A stretch of DNA of 64,000 nt from Octadecabacter sp. Its GTDB lineage: Bacteria; Pseudomonadota; Alphaproteobacteria; Rhodobacterales; Rhodobacteraceae. How positions within the stretch are numbered: the first letter of the stretch is position 1; every line of letters begins with the position of its first letter. The position numbers and the translations under genes are program-made. The DNA lies in the NCBI GenBank assembly GCA_018608045.1, contig JABBAI010000091.1, positions 1 through 64,000 on the forward strand. Direction: 5' to 3'. Of this stretch, positions 53,118-61,693 are shown piece by piece. The notes under the pieces were generated by a model. It saw nothing but the letters and a program-made list of their open reading frames with translations, was not told where the DNA came from and searched no databases.

Positions 53118-55757
53118 ATGCCCGTTCTGCTGACCCGATTCGGGCTGATCGCTGAACGTGTGACCAAATGTTTCTGGCCGTTCTGGACCGTTCTGTTTTT
53201 CGCGCTCGCGCCGCTGATCCTTGGCAGGCAGGATTTCCTCCCGCTTGAGGTCGTTTGGGGATACGGCGTTGTCGCCATTCTGGCCCTGTTGGGGACGCTC
53301 TATCGCGGTATCCGCCGCCTGAATTGGCCAAGCGAGGCTGAGGCCGTTGCCCGCGTTGATGCACGTCTTGTGGGCCGACCGATTGCCGCGTTGAATGATC
53401 TGCAGGCGATTGGCGCTGATGATGTCGGGTCGCAGGCCATTTGGGATGCGCACCTTGTCCGCATGCAGGAAAAAACCCGTGACGCCCGCGCGGTTGAACC
53501 TGATCTTCGCGTGTCCTCGAACGATCCGTATGGCCTGCGCTATATCGCAGTGCTGTTCATGGTGGTGGCGTTGCTGTTCGGGTCTATTTGGCCCGTCGGT
53601 TCCGTGGCAGAGGCCGGGACTGGCACCGAACTCCTCGCGACAGGGCCTGTGTGGGAAGGTTGGATCGAACCGCCCGCCTACACTGGCAAACCAACGCTAT
53701 ATCTGGCCGATATCATCGCCAACCGTGTTCAAGTCCCGCAAGGGTCGTTCATCACCCTGCGCCTTTATGGTCAAGAGGGCGATCTGGCGGTGAATGAAAC
53801 TGTGTCTGGCCGCACTGACGATTTGGGTGCTGCCACCGATCAACAGCAAGGGTTTGAGGTCACGCAAGCGGGCCGTCTTGAGATTGAGGGCGAGGGCGGT
53901 GCCACGTGGCAAATCCTGCTGCTTGAGGACGAAGCGCCGACAGTTGAACTTACCGGGCCGATTGAGGCTGACGCGCAGGGCGAAATGTCCCAGCCTTTTT
54001 CCGCGATGGATGATTATGGCGTTCTGGCGGGTGTCGCGACGATTGAACTTAATCTGGAGGGCGTTGATCGCCGCCACGGCCTCACGATTGAACCCGACTT
54101 ACGCACCGTGATCGTGATTGATCTGCCGATGCCGTTTTCCGGTGATCGTGCCGATTTCGAAGAATTCCTCATTGATGATTTTAGCGAACATCCGTGGGCG
54201 AACCTGCCCGTTGTTCTGACGCTTCAGGTCGAAGACGGCTTGGGCCAGACAGGTGCCAGTGATCCTGAAAACATCATCCTTCCCGGGCGGCGGTTTTTCC
54301 AACCCATCGCGCGCGCCGTCATTGAACAGCGCCGTGATATTTTGTGGTCAAAGGCGAATGCGCCCAGTGCCGCCCAAGTTCTGCGCGCCGTGTCCAACCG
54401 CCCCGATGAATTGTTCCCTGATGAAACCACATACCTACGCCTGCGCGCGATCATTCGCCGCCTTGAGGCGATGGAAACATCCGGCCTGAGTGATGAGGTG
54501 CAAGACGAACTGTCACTCGCGCTGTGGGAGCTTGCTGTGCAGCTTGAGGAAGGGTCTTTGGCCGATGCGCGCGCCCGATTGGAGCGCGCACAAGAACGGC
54601 TTGAGGAAGCGATGCGCAACGGGGCGTCTGACGAAGAAATTGCCGAATTGATGCAAGAGCTGCGCGAAGCCATGAGCGATTATATGCAGCAGCTCGCTAA
54701 TGAAATGGAGCCGTCAGACAATGATGGCACCGACCAGCCCGATCAGCAGCAAAACGGCGAAACCATCACGCAGGATGAATTACAGGCCCTGATGGACCGC
54801 ATCCAAGAACTGATGGAAGAAGGCCGGATGGCCGAAGCGATGGAGCTGATGGAACAGCTCAACGAGTTGATGGAGAACCTGCAAATGACGGAAGGCGGGG
54901 AGGGTGGCGAAGGCGGGCCGCGCACCCCGGGCCAGCAATCCATGGAAGATCTGGCAGAAACGCTGCGTGATCAACAAGATTTAACAGATGAAGCGTTCCG
55001 CGACCTTCAAGAACAATTCAATCAAGGTCAGGAACAGGGCCAAGACCCAGGCGATCAAAGCGGTCAGCAGCCCGGACAACAACCGGGTGAGCAAGGCGGC
55101 CAGCAACCGGGTGAACAAGGCCAAGATGGTCAGGACGGTCAAGGTGGGCAGCAGCCCGGTCAGCAACAGGGGCAGGGCCAAGGTCAAGGCGACAACACCC
55201 AAGGCGGTCTAACGGATGAAAGCGGACAAGGCGGCGAAGGTGGTGGCGGCGCGCAAAGCCTTGCCGAACGTCAGCAAGCCCTGCGCGACGGGTTGAACCA
55301 GCTGCGCAATGGTTTGCCTGGACTGTCGGGCGATGCGGCTGACAATGCTGAACAATCGCTTGAGCGTGCTGAGGGTGCGATGGACGGTGCCGAAGATGCC
55401 CTGCGCGATGGCGATCTGGCCGAAGCCATTGATCAACAGGCCGAAGCGATGGACGCCTTGCGGGACGGTTTGCGCAATCTTGGTCAGGCGCTGGCTGAAA
55501 ACCAGATGGATGAGCTTGAGGAAGGTCAGGGCACCCAGACTGGCAATGCCGAAGGCCGCCCCGAACCCGAACGCCGCGATCCCCTCGGTCGTCAGATCGG
55601 AAATTCAGGGCAGTTCGGCACTGAAGAATCCATGTTGCAGGATGAAATTAACCGTCGCGCCGAAGAATTGTTGCAGGAATTGCGCAACCGATCAGCCGAT
55701 CAGGAACGCCCGCAGCTGGAACTTGATTACCTGCGCCGCCTGCTGGACCGCTTCTAG
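53118..55757 (+). CDS. TIGR02302 (DUF4175) large membrane protein
   Basis: About 879 aa. Three N-terminal hydrophobic segments (FWPFWTVLFFALAPLIL; VVWGYGVVAILALLGTLY; YIAVLFMVVALLFGSIW) precede a large periplasmic-type region with beta-rich domains, then long charged helices (LADARARLERAQERLEEAM), a Gln/Gly/Pro-rich tract and a final helical domain. This is the TIGR02302 layout, function unknown. The conventional start is ATG 53118; a CTG at 53082 after GGGAGAG is a possible alternative. Its tail overlaps the zinc-ribbon gene by four bases convergently. Confidence 0.88.
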   Translation: MPVLLTRFGLIAERVTKCFWPFWTVLFFALAPLILGRQDFLPLEVVWGYGVVAILALLGTLYRGIRRLNWPSEAEAVARVDARLVGRPIAALNDLQAIGADDVGSQAIWDAHLVRMQEKTRDARAVEPDLRVSSNDPYGLRYIAVLFMVVALLFGSIWPVGSVAEAGTGTELLATGPVWEGWIEPPAYTGKPTLYLADIIANRVQVPQGSFITLRLYGQEGDLAVNETVSGRTDDLGAATDQQQGFEVTQAGRLEIEGEGGATWQILLLEDEAPTVELTGPIEADAQGEMSQPFSAMDDYGVLAGVATIELNLEGVDRRHGLTIEPDLRTVIVIDLPMPFSGDRADFEEFLIDDFSEHPWANLPVVLTLQVEDGLGQTGASDPENIILPGRRFFQPIARAVIEQRRDILWSKANAPSAAQVLRAVSNRPDELFPDETTYLRLRAIIRRLEAMETSGLSDEVQDELSLALWELAVQLEEGSLADARARLERAQERLEEAMRNGASDEEIAELMQELREAMSDYMQQLANEMEPSDNDGTDQPDQQQNGETITQDELQALMDRIQELMEEGRMAEAMELMEQLNELMENLQMTEGGEGGEGGPRTPGQQSMEDLAETLRDQQDLTDEAFRDLQEQFNQGQEQGQDPGDQSGQQPGQQPGEQGGQQPGEQGQDGQDGQGGQQPGQQQGQGQGQGDNTQGGLTDESGQGGEGGGGAQSLAERQQALRDGLNQLRNGLPGLSGDAADNAEQSLERAEGAMDGAEDALRDGDLAEAIDQQAEAMDALRDGLRNLGQALAENQMDELEEGQGTQTGNAEGRPEPERRDPLGRQIGNSGQFGTEESMLQDEINRRAEELLQELRNRSADQERPQLELDYLRRLLDRF
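55015..55250 (+). repeat. Gln/Gly/Pro low-complexity repeats within TIGR02302 protein
   Basis: In-frame imperfect repeats encode units such as GQQPGQQPGEQGGQQPGEQG and GQDGQDGQGGQQPGQQ. The DNA shows tandem words like CAGCAACCGGGTGA and GGTCAGCAG. Such tracts expand and contract by slippage, so length may vary between strains. The rest of the gene shows ordinary codon use. Confidence 0.85.
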
Positions 55758-56533
55758 TTTTCGGGCGTCCCAGCCGTTTCTGACGCGATCAAACCTTGCA
55801 GTTGTTGATCCAGCCAGATCCTCATTTCATTGACCCAATTCACATAAGACGTCAGCACGGGTTCAAGCTGTGGAACAGCAGCGCTGATTTGCGGCGCGAA
55901 AATATAAGCGGCCAACGCGATCAGCGCCAAAATAACGATGATCATAAACCCGCGACGAAACCCACCGCGTTTCTGGGGCAGGTCATCATCAATCTGTTCA
56001 GCAGTTTGAGCCGCGTCGGGTCGCAATGATGAATTGATTTCTTCGATATCGGGCAGCAGTTCACGGCGCGGTGCATCGCGGTCCTGTGCCATCGTTGCAC
56101 CGACGGCGGCGGCAATCTCGGGCTCACCGCGCAATTTTGCCAGACGATCGCGGGCCTCTCGGCCGCGGCGGTCTTCGTCTGGATCTATTTCGACGTGCGG
56201 TTCCGGATCGTGGGAAAGATCAAGATCGGGCTGCGTTTCTATTGTGTTGTCATCCGCTTGTCGGGCCGCTTGTTCAAAATCAGCCTCTTGGCGCAGGATA
56301 TCTGCGACGTCAGGCGATAATTCGCGTTGGCGCGGTTCGGGCTGTGTAACTTCCGGTTCAGGTTGTGGATCAGGCGTTGGCACAGGCGCACCAAGCTCTG
56401 CGGCTTCGGATGCACCGCGATTTTCAAACCATGTGTGTCCGCAATTGGAACACTGAACGTCGCGCCCCGCCTCTGGGATCACATCGTCGGCAACCTCATA
56501 TTGCGCACCGCAATTCGGGCAAATCAGCCGCAT
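55754..56533 (-). CDS. zinc-ribbon (MJ0042-type) membrane protein
   Basis: 259-aa protein starting MRLICPNCGAQYEVADDVIP and continuing QCSNCGHTWFEN: a four-Cys zinc ribbon of the MJ0042/zinc_ribbon_5 type. A long acidic, Pro-rich, probably disordered region follows, then one transmembrane helix (GFMIIVILALIALAAYIFAPQ) and a short periplasmic tail. Start 56533 begins directly at the zinc ribbon. It is divergent from ftsE across 165 bases. Role unknown; perhaps a regulator of the neighbouring division genes, by position only. Confidence 0.85.
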   Translation of the reverse strand: MRLICPNCGAQYEVADDVIPEAGRDVQCSNCGHTWFENRGASEAAELGAPVPTPDPQPEPEVTQPEPRQRELSPDVADILRQEADFEQAARQADDNTIETQPDLDLSHDPEPHVEIDPDEDRRGREARDRLAKLRGEPEIAAAVGATMAQDRDAPRRELLPDIEEINSSLRPDAAQTAEQIDDDLPQKRGGFRRGFMIIVILALIALAAYIFAPQISAAVPQLEPVLTSYVNWVNEMRIWLDQQLQGLIASETAGTPEN

Positions 56534-56576
56534 TATTTCGTTCCCTTGCCTCAAACGAACATTCTGTCCGCTGTCT

Positions 56577-56591
56577 TTAGCTAAATCTTAC
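56577..56591 (+). promoter_or_regulatory. TTAG-N7-TTAC, weak CtrA-like motif upstream of ftsE
   Basis: Two half-sites at CtrA spacing (TTAA-N7-TTAA consensus) each differ from consensus at one base. It lies in the ftsE / zinc-ribbon intergenic space. Sequence match is partial, so confidence is low. Confidence 0.25.
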
Positions 56592-56698
56592 CGATCCTGC
56601 GCCCTAAGCGCAAAGGTTTTACCAGCAGCGACGCGCGCACGCAGATTGCATGTGGCGTCCGTTTGCGCCAAACCCAAGTTCAAAGAACGGGGGCAGGC

Positions 56699-57370
56699 GT
56701 GATTGAACTCGACAATGTGGCCTATAGTTATGGCGGAGCAGAGCTTTTCTCTGCGCTGAACCTGCAACTTGCGCCAGGGTCTTTCCACTTTCTGACAGGG
56801 CCGTCTGGCGCGGGAAAAACAACGCTTTTGAAATTGTGCTACGGCGAATTGATCGCAACCTGCGGACAAGTGCGCCTGTTCGGGCAAGATGCACGCAATC
56901 TGGATCGTGATGGCGTGGCCGAAACGCGCCGCCGTGTCGGGGTTATGCATCAGGATTGTCAGTTCCTCGATCACCTGAGCGTGGCTGAAAATATCGCGCT
57001 GCCGCTGACGGTATCTGGCCAGACCACCCATGCGTCTGATCTGACAGATTTGCTTGGCTGGGTCGGGCTGACTCGTCAGATGGAACAATTGCCGCCGCAG
57101 CTGTCGGGTGGGGAACGCCAACGCGCCGCTCTCGCCCGTGCTGTCATCATGTCACCCGAGGTTATTTTAGCGGACGAACCCACAGGAAACGTCGATTGGG
57201 AAATGTCCCAGCGTCTTTTGACCCTGCTGGTTGAGCTGAACAAAATGGGTAAAACTGTTTTGATCGCCACCCATGACATCAGCCTTATTCGCGCGGCCAA
57301 AGCACAGGTCAGCGCGCGGGTTTTACGTCTGCAAGACCGTCGTCTTCAGCTTGCTGGGGCAGATCTGTGA
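56699..57370 (+). CDS. ftsE: cell division ATP-binding protein FtsE
   Basis: 223-aa ATPase of the FtsEX complex, which activates cell-wall hydrolases at the septum. Walker A GPSGAGKTT, signature LSGGERQRAALARA, Walker B VILADEPTGNVD and H-loop IATHD are all present, and IELDNVAYSYGG is the typical beginning. GTG 56699 is the start, preceded by a purine-rich GGGGGCAGG; the ATG at 56663 would add 12 atypical residues. It overlaps ftsX by four bases (GTGA). Confidence 0.94.
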   Translation: MIELDNVAYSYGGAELFSALNLQLAPGSFHFLTGPSGAGKTTLLKLCYGELIATCGQVRLFGQDARNLDRDGVAETRRRVGVMHQDCQFLDHLSVAENIALPLTVSGQTTHASDLTDLLGWVGLTRQMEQLPPQLSGGERQRAALARAVIMSPEVILADEPTGNVDWEMSQRLLTLLVELNKMGKTVLIATHDISLIRAAKAQVSARVLRLQDRRLQLAGADL

Positions 57371-58260
57371 AGGCGTTTTTTACCCGTGTCTTTGAACTTC
57401 TGGCGGGGGATGCGCAGGCTGATCGTGCCGTGCCACCCACAGGATATACCGCCCGTCTGACATTGCTGACATCAGGCGCGATGGCATTATTGGCCGTGTT
57501 CGCCTTGGCGCTCTCTTTGGCGACGGGGCGTTGGGCGTCAGAGTTGGCGCAGACGTCGACTTTGCGTATTTCCGCGCCCCAAGGCCAGATGGACGCCCAG
57601 ACTTTGGCCGCACTTGAGGTGTTGCGCACGACGCCCGGCGTGGCCGATGCCCGTGCCCTTGATGAAGATGAACAACGCGCGTTGTTGGCCCCTTGGTTTG
57701 GCCCAGACTTGCCCGTTGAAACATTGCCCATCCCGCAGTTGATCGAAGTCATTGCCGACGGGGACGGTTACGACACAGCAGGCCTGCGGGCGCGTTTGGC
57801 GGCCGAAGTACCCGGTGCGGTTCTTGATGATCACACCCGCTGGCGTGAGCCACTGGTTGAGGCTGCGTCGCGTCTACGCCTTCTTGGGTTTGTGTCGATT
57901 GTGCTGATCGCAGGTGCCACGGGCGCGATGATTACATTGGCAGCGAACGCAGCCCTTGCAGCGAATGCGCAATTGATCCGCGTGATGCGATTGGTCGGTG
58001 CGCGCGACATCTATATTGCCCGCGCCTTTGTGCGCCGATTTACCCTTCGCGCACTTCTTGGTGCGGCGATTGGCACCCTGATCGGCACCCTCGCGGTGTT
58101 GCTTCTGCCAAGTGCAGATGCGGCGGGCGGGTTTCTTACGGGGCTGGGGTTTCAGGGTTGGCATTGGCTTTGGCCGCTGACCATTCCGATCCTTGCCGCA
58201 CTTGTGGCTTTTGTCGCCACACGGCAAGCCGCGCTACGCACGTTACAGGAGCAATCATGA
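57367..58260 (+). CDS. ftsX: cell division protein FtsX
   Basis: 297-aa membrane partner of FtsE with four hydrophobic helices and an extracytoplasmic domain between the first and second. N-terminal helix LTLLTSGAMALLAVFALALSLA; C-terminal part shows LRLLGFVSIVLIAGATGAMITLAANAALAANAQLIRVMRLVGARDIYIARAFVRRF, diagnostic for the FtsX-like permease. It starts with GTG. ATGA overlap joins it to the acyltransferase gene. Confidence 0.93.
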   Translation: MKAFFTRVFELLAGDAQADRAVPPTGYTARLTLLTSGAMALLAVFALALSLATGRWASELAQTSTLRISAPQGQMDAQTLAALEVLRTTPGVADARALDEDEQRALLAPWFGPDLPVETLPIPQLIEVIADGDGYDTAGLRARLAAEVPGAVLDDHTRWREPLVEAASRLRLLGFVSIVLIAGATGAMITLAANAALAANAQLIRVMRLVGARDIYIARAFVRRFTLRALLGAAIGTLIGTLAVLLLPSADAAGGFLTGLGFQGWHWLWPLTIPILAALVAFVATRQAALRTLQEQS

Positions 58261-58994
58261 CCTACGCCATTCAATGGGTGCGATCCCTGATCTTTATCAT
58301 AGTGATGTATGCCATGATCTTCGTGTGGGGCATCGTGTTTGCGATCCCCGCCATCATATCGCGCAAAGCGGCGATCTTTTGTTGCCGGTCCTATACGTGG
58401 TTCGTGATGTGGTTCGCGCGCTGGATGATCGGGCTAAATTGCGAAGTGCGCGGCATCCCCCCGCAGGATGAGGTTTTGATCGCCGCCAAACACCAATCTT
58501 TTCTAGACGTGCTGATGGTCTACAGCCAAATTCCAGCAGGCCGTTTCATCATGAAGGATATACTGAAATATGCGCCTGTCGTGGGCCAAATGGGTCTGCG
58601 CGTGGGATGTATCCCCGTCAAACGCGGCAAGCGCGGCAATGCCATCAAGAAGATGGTTGCAGATGTCGCGGCAGGGCGTTTGTTCCCCGGTCAGCTGATT
58701 ATCTACCCCCAAGGCACGCGCATCGCGCCGGGTGTCAAAGCGCCCTTCAAAATTGGCACGGGCGTTTTGTATAAAGAACTCGGCCAAGATTGCGTGCCAG
58801 TGGCTGCCAACGTCGGGGTGTTCTGGCCCAAGCGGGGCATTTACCGCAAACCGGGCGTCGCGGTGATTGAGTTTCTGCCGCGCATTCCGGCGGGTCTTGA
58901 GCTGAACGAATTTATGAAACAGCTGGAAACATCCGTCGAAACCAAATCCAACGACCTGATGCGCGAGGCGGGGTTCACCGCGATTGAAACATGA
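58257..58994 (+). CDS. plsC: 1-acyl-sn-glycerol-3-phosphate acyltransferase
   Basis: 245-aa inner-membrane enzyme making phosphatidic acid. An N-terminal hydrophobic hairpin (LIFIIVMYAMIFVWGIVFAIPAII) precedes the acyltransferase motifs HQSFLD (HX4D) and YPQGTRIAPG (motif III), with KRGKRGNAIKKM between. ATG 58257 is chosen because it overlaps the ftsX stop; the earlier ORF-track start is inside ftsX. Other phospholipid genes in the window are pgsA and plsY. Confidence 0.93.
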   Translation: MTYAIQWVRSLIFIIVMYAMIFVWGIVFAIPAIISRKAAIFCCRSYTWFVMWFARWMIGLNCEVRGIPPQDEVLIAAKHQSFLDVLMVYSQIPAGRFIMKDILKYAPVVGQMGLRVGCIPVKRGKRGNAIKKMVADVAAGRLFPGQLIIYPQGTRIAPGVKAPFKIGTGVLYKELGQDCVPVAANVGVFWPKRGIYRKPGVAVIEFLPRIPAGLELNEFMKQLETSVETKSNDLMREAGFTAIET

Positions 58995-59590
58995 AAACAA
59001 TCGATAATATCGACGCGCTTGAGGCGCTTTATGACGCCGCCGTGCCCAATTCCCTGCGCAAGGTCGTGCAGCGTCTGACCCCGCATTACGCCAAATGGAT
59101 CAAGACGGCGCGCTTTTGCGTGCTGACAACCGTCGGGCCCGAGAGCACTGATGGTTCCCCGCGCGGCGATGTCGGACCTGTGGTGCGCCTGATAGATGAT
59201 ACGACGCTGCACCTGCCCGATTGGCGTGGCAACAACCGCATCGACAGCCTGCGCAACATCGTGCGCGACGGGCGTGTCAGCCTGATGTTCATGGTACCTG
59301 GATCATCCAACGTCATCCGCGTGAATGGCACGGCCGTATTGTCCGATGATCCGACGGTCACGGGTACTTTTGAACAAAACGGAAAACACCCCAAATCTGT
59401 GATCGTTATCACCGTAGGTGAGGCATATTTTCAATGCGCCAAGGCGATCATGCGATCAGAATTGTGGACCAGTGACGCAACCGAAGGCCTGCCGAGCGCG
59501 GGTGACCTCATCAAGGAACAAGTCGCTGAATTTGACGCGCGAACCTATGATGACGGCTATGCGGAACATGCGAAGGAACGGATGTGGTAG
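58991..59590 (+). CDS. PPOX-class FMN flavoprotein (MSMEG_1061-like)
   Basis: 199-aa pyridoxamine-5'-phosphate-oxidase fold protein. The beta-barrel core shows FCVLTTVGPESTDGSPRGDVGPVVRLID, LHLPDWRGNNRIDSLRNIVRDGRVSLMFMVPG and NGTAVLS, typical of the FMN-binding subfamily annotated MSMEG_1061. The natural substrate is unknown. It overlaps plsC by four bases, and its TAG overlaps the next gene start. Confidence 0.87.
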   Translation: MKTIDNIDALEALYDAAVPNSLRKVVQRLTPHYAKWIKTARFCVLTTVGPESTDGSPRGDVGPVVRLIDDTTLHLPDWRGNNRIDSLRNIVRDGRVSLMFMVPGSSNVIRVNGTAVLSDDPTVTGTFEQNGKHPKSVIVITVGEAYFQCAKAIMRSELWTSDATEGLPSAGDLIKEQVAEFDARTYDDGYAEHAKERMW

Positions 59591-60150
59591 CGAAGGTTTT
59601 AGGGCTGGCAACAGGCTCATTGGTCGCTTCGGTAGCCGTTTGGGTTTTTAATGATTGGCGTTATGTCAGCGATGAAGATTTGCTGGCGACAGCGCTTCGC
59701 GATCATTGCATTCCTTATGCTTCGGCAGGTGCTACGCCGTTTGAAGGTATTGGCCGCGACGTAGGCGTTTATGACAATGTTGAACGCGATGCGCGCGTCA
59801 CTGAGGGCGGCGCAGCTATCGTATTTGACGATCGCTTTACCGCAACTTGGGGCGAAATTTCAGAATTATCGCTGCGTGTTTGCACGCTTGAGGGCCGTAG
59901 CACTGCAGCCGGGCATTTTTCGGTCGAACTAGACGGTTTTGCTGACAGGATCACCCCGCTCCTTGCGCCGCTTGGTGATATGGGCACGGATGCGGCGCGT
60001 TCACACGGCGGCGTTGAAGAAGGCAGTGACTTTCATGTTGTTGGATGGTTCGAGGCAGACAAAACGCAGGATAAAGGCAACCGCGTTGTTATGGCTATGG
60101 TTGGATCGCTTGTCGCCAGCGTGACTGTTGTCGCCGATTTACCCGATTAA
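59584..60150 (+). CDS. uncharacterised 188-aa protein
   Basis: Starts at GTG 59584, overlapping the flavoprotein gene stop by seven bases. A short N-terminal hydrophobic stretch (VLGLATGSLVASVAVWVFNDW) could be a signal anchor. The rest has no recognised motif; two Cys (DHCIPYAS and VCTLEG) are spaced as a possible disulfide, suggesting an extracytoplasmic domain. The region is less GC-rich than its neighbours at the start. It ends four bases inside the convergent next gene. Confidence 0.6.
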   Translation: MVAKVLGLATGSLVASVAVWVFNDWRYVSDEDLLATALRDHCIPYASAGATPFEGIGRDVGVYDNVERDARVTEGGAAIVFDDRFTATWGEISELSLRVCTLEGRSTAAGHFSVELDGFADRITPLLAPLGDMGTDAARSHGGVEEGSDFHVVGWFEADKTQDKGNRVVMAMVGSLVASVTVVADLPD

Positions 60151-60641
60151 CTCAGCGGGCAGTCGGCCACATCTACGTCCACCACGATAAACGTCTGCGG
60201 TCCGAAATCCTGCCCGGACAGATCGACGTACAGCTTCGACCCTTCAACAAACACCGCCCCGTCGCGCAGCACGGCTGTGGAATTTTCCAAATCTTGCGCC
60301 GCGCCATTAAACAACACGCAGTCGGTCAGAAAATCCAACACATATCCGTTGAACCCCGCCACAGGAAACGTGCCACTGACAGTTTCGGGGTAGGTCACAA
60401 TCACTTGCGCGTCGCGGATGTCGACGATGGCAGGCACGATATCCCAGCCATTCTGCACACCCTCAGGGCCTAGCCCGTATTCGATATTGTTCGACACGAC
60501 CGCGGGGTGACGTTCGCCCACATAGATCGGGGCCTCTACGTCATCATAGGCCAGCGCGCCAAAGGTCACCGTGCGTTCCATCAGCCCGCCCGCCGCCGCC
60601 GCGTGCGCGGACAACAACAAAGCGATGCCGGTTCGGATCAA
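60147..60641 (-). CDS. uncharacterised exported protein, 164 aa
   Basis: N-terminal signal peptide [19 protein letters not shown], then a soluble domain with [32 protein letters not shown] and [11 protein letters not shown] at the end; two Cys (TDCVLF and ADCPL) may bond. No family recognised. ATG 60641 overlaps the accA stop by four bases, so it is the second gene of the accA transcript. Confidence 0.65.
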   Translation of the reverse strand: MIRTGIALLLSAHAAAAGGLMERTVTFGALAYDDVEAPIYVGERHPAVVSNNIEYGLGPEGVQNGWDIVPAIVDIRDAQVIVTYPETVSGTFPVAGFNGYVLDFLTDCVLFNGAAQDLENSTAVLRDGAVFVEGSKLYVDLSGQDFGPQTFIVVDVDVADCPLS

Positions 60642-61600
60642 GCCGCGAGACCCTTGCTGCCAAGGTCGAGGTATTTTTGACGCCGTGTATTGCGCAATGC
60701 CTCGGGGGATTTACCGCTGAGTTCAGCGATCATGCCGGAAATTGCTTTGCCCACGCCATCGATGGCCGCCTTTTTGTGGCGATGCGCGCCGCCGGTCGGT
60801 TCGTCGATGATGCGATCACACACGCCCAGTTCCTTGAGGTTCTGCGCTGTCAGGCGCAACGCCTCAGCCGCTTCGCGCATCTTCTCGGCGTCTTTCCACA
60901 GGATTGATGCACAGCCCTCGGGTGAGATCACGGAATAGACAGAATGTTGCAGCATCGCGACGCGATTGGCCGTTGCGAATGCCACAGCCCCGCCCGATCC
61001 GCCTTCGCCAATAATGACGCTGACCAAAGGCACGCCAATTTGTAGGCATTTCTGTGTGGATCGCGCAATCGCTTCGGATTGGCCGCGTTCTTCGGCGCCT
61101 TTGCCGGGGTAGGCACCGGGCGTGTCCACAAGTGTCACGACAGGAAGGCCAAACCGGTCGGCCATGTCCATCAAGCGGATCGCTTTACGGTAGCCTTCTG
61201 GGCGGGCCATTCCGAAATTGCGTTCAATCCGCGATTTTGTGTCATTGCCCTTTTCATGGCCGATGACCATCACAGGCTTGCCCTCAAAACGGGCCAAACC
61301 GCCCATCACCGCATGGTCGTCCGCAAAATTTCGATCCCCGGCCAGCGGCGTGTATTCTGTGAACAGGGCTTCGATATAATCTTTGCAGTGCGGACGGTCT
61401 GCATGGCGCGCAATCTGGCATTTGCGCCAAGGCGTCAGATCAGCATAAAGCGTCTCCAACAAATTAGCGGCCTTTTTATCGAGAGCCTGGGCCTCTGCCT
61501 CAACGTCCATTTCCTCGTTCTGGCGGGCCAGCGCGCGTAGTTCGGCGGCTTTGCCTTCGATTTCGGCCAGCGGCTTTTCAAAGTCGAGGTAGTTGGTCAT
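60638..61600 (-). CDS. accA: acetyl-CoA carboxylase carboxyltransferase subunit alpha
   Basis: 320-aa subunit that, with AccD, transfers CO2 from biotin to acetyl-CoA, the committed step of fatty acid synthesis. Motifs: [25 protein letters not shown] at the start, [48 protein letters not shown] and [20 protein letters not shown] 61600 is favoured over the in-frame TTG 61615 because GGAG lies nine bases upstream. That ribosome binding site lies inside a stable hairpin. Confidence 0.97.
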   Translation of the reverse strand: MTNYLDFEKPLAEIEGKAAELRALARQNEEMDVEAEAQALDKKAANLLETLYADLTPWRKCQIARHADRPHCKDYIEALFTEYTPLAGDRNFADDHAVMGGLARFEGKPVMVIGHEKGNDTKSRIERNFGMARPEGYRKAIRLMDMADRFGLPVVTLVDTPGAYPGKGAEERGQSEAIARSTQKCLQIGVPLVSVIIGEGGSGGAVAFATANRVAMLQHSVYSVISPEGCASILWKDAEKMREAAEALRLTAQNLKELGVCDRIIDEPTGGAHRHKKAAIDGVGKAISGMIAELSGKSPEALRNTRRQKYLDLGSKGLAA

Positions 61601-61606
61601 GTCGGT

Positions 61607-61630
61607 CGGCTCCAATAGCTATTGGAACCG
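61607..61630 (-). promoter_or_regulatory. 10-bp hairpin sequestering the accA ribosome binding site
   Basis: The plus-strand core is the 16-bp perfect palindrome TCCAATAGCTATTGGA. In the minus-strand mRNA it extends by a U-G wobble and three G-C pairs, giving a continuous 10-bp stem with an AGCU loop. The 3' arm contains GGAG, nine bases before the accA ATG. Folding would block ribosome access; an RNA thermometer or a protein-binding translational operator are both possible. Confidence 0.65.
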
Positions 61631-61693
61631 ATATAATGTCGGCGGGGCGGGCTTTGCAATGACGTGACGTCGGTCTTGCCCCGAAACAGGCGG

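Noticed and set aside
55015-55250. CRISPR-like or mobile repeat
   Set aside because: Repeats are in frame, encode Gln/Gly/Pro runs and have no spacers; it is protein low complexity.
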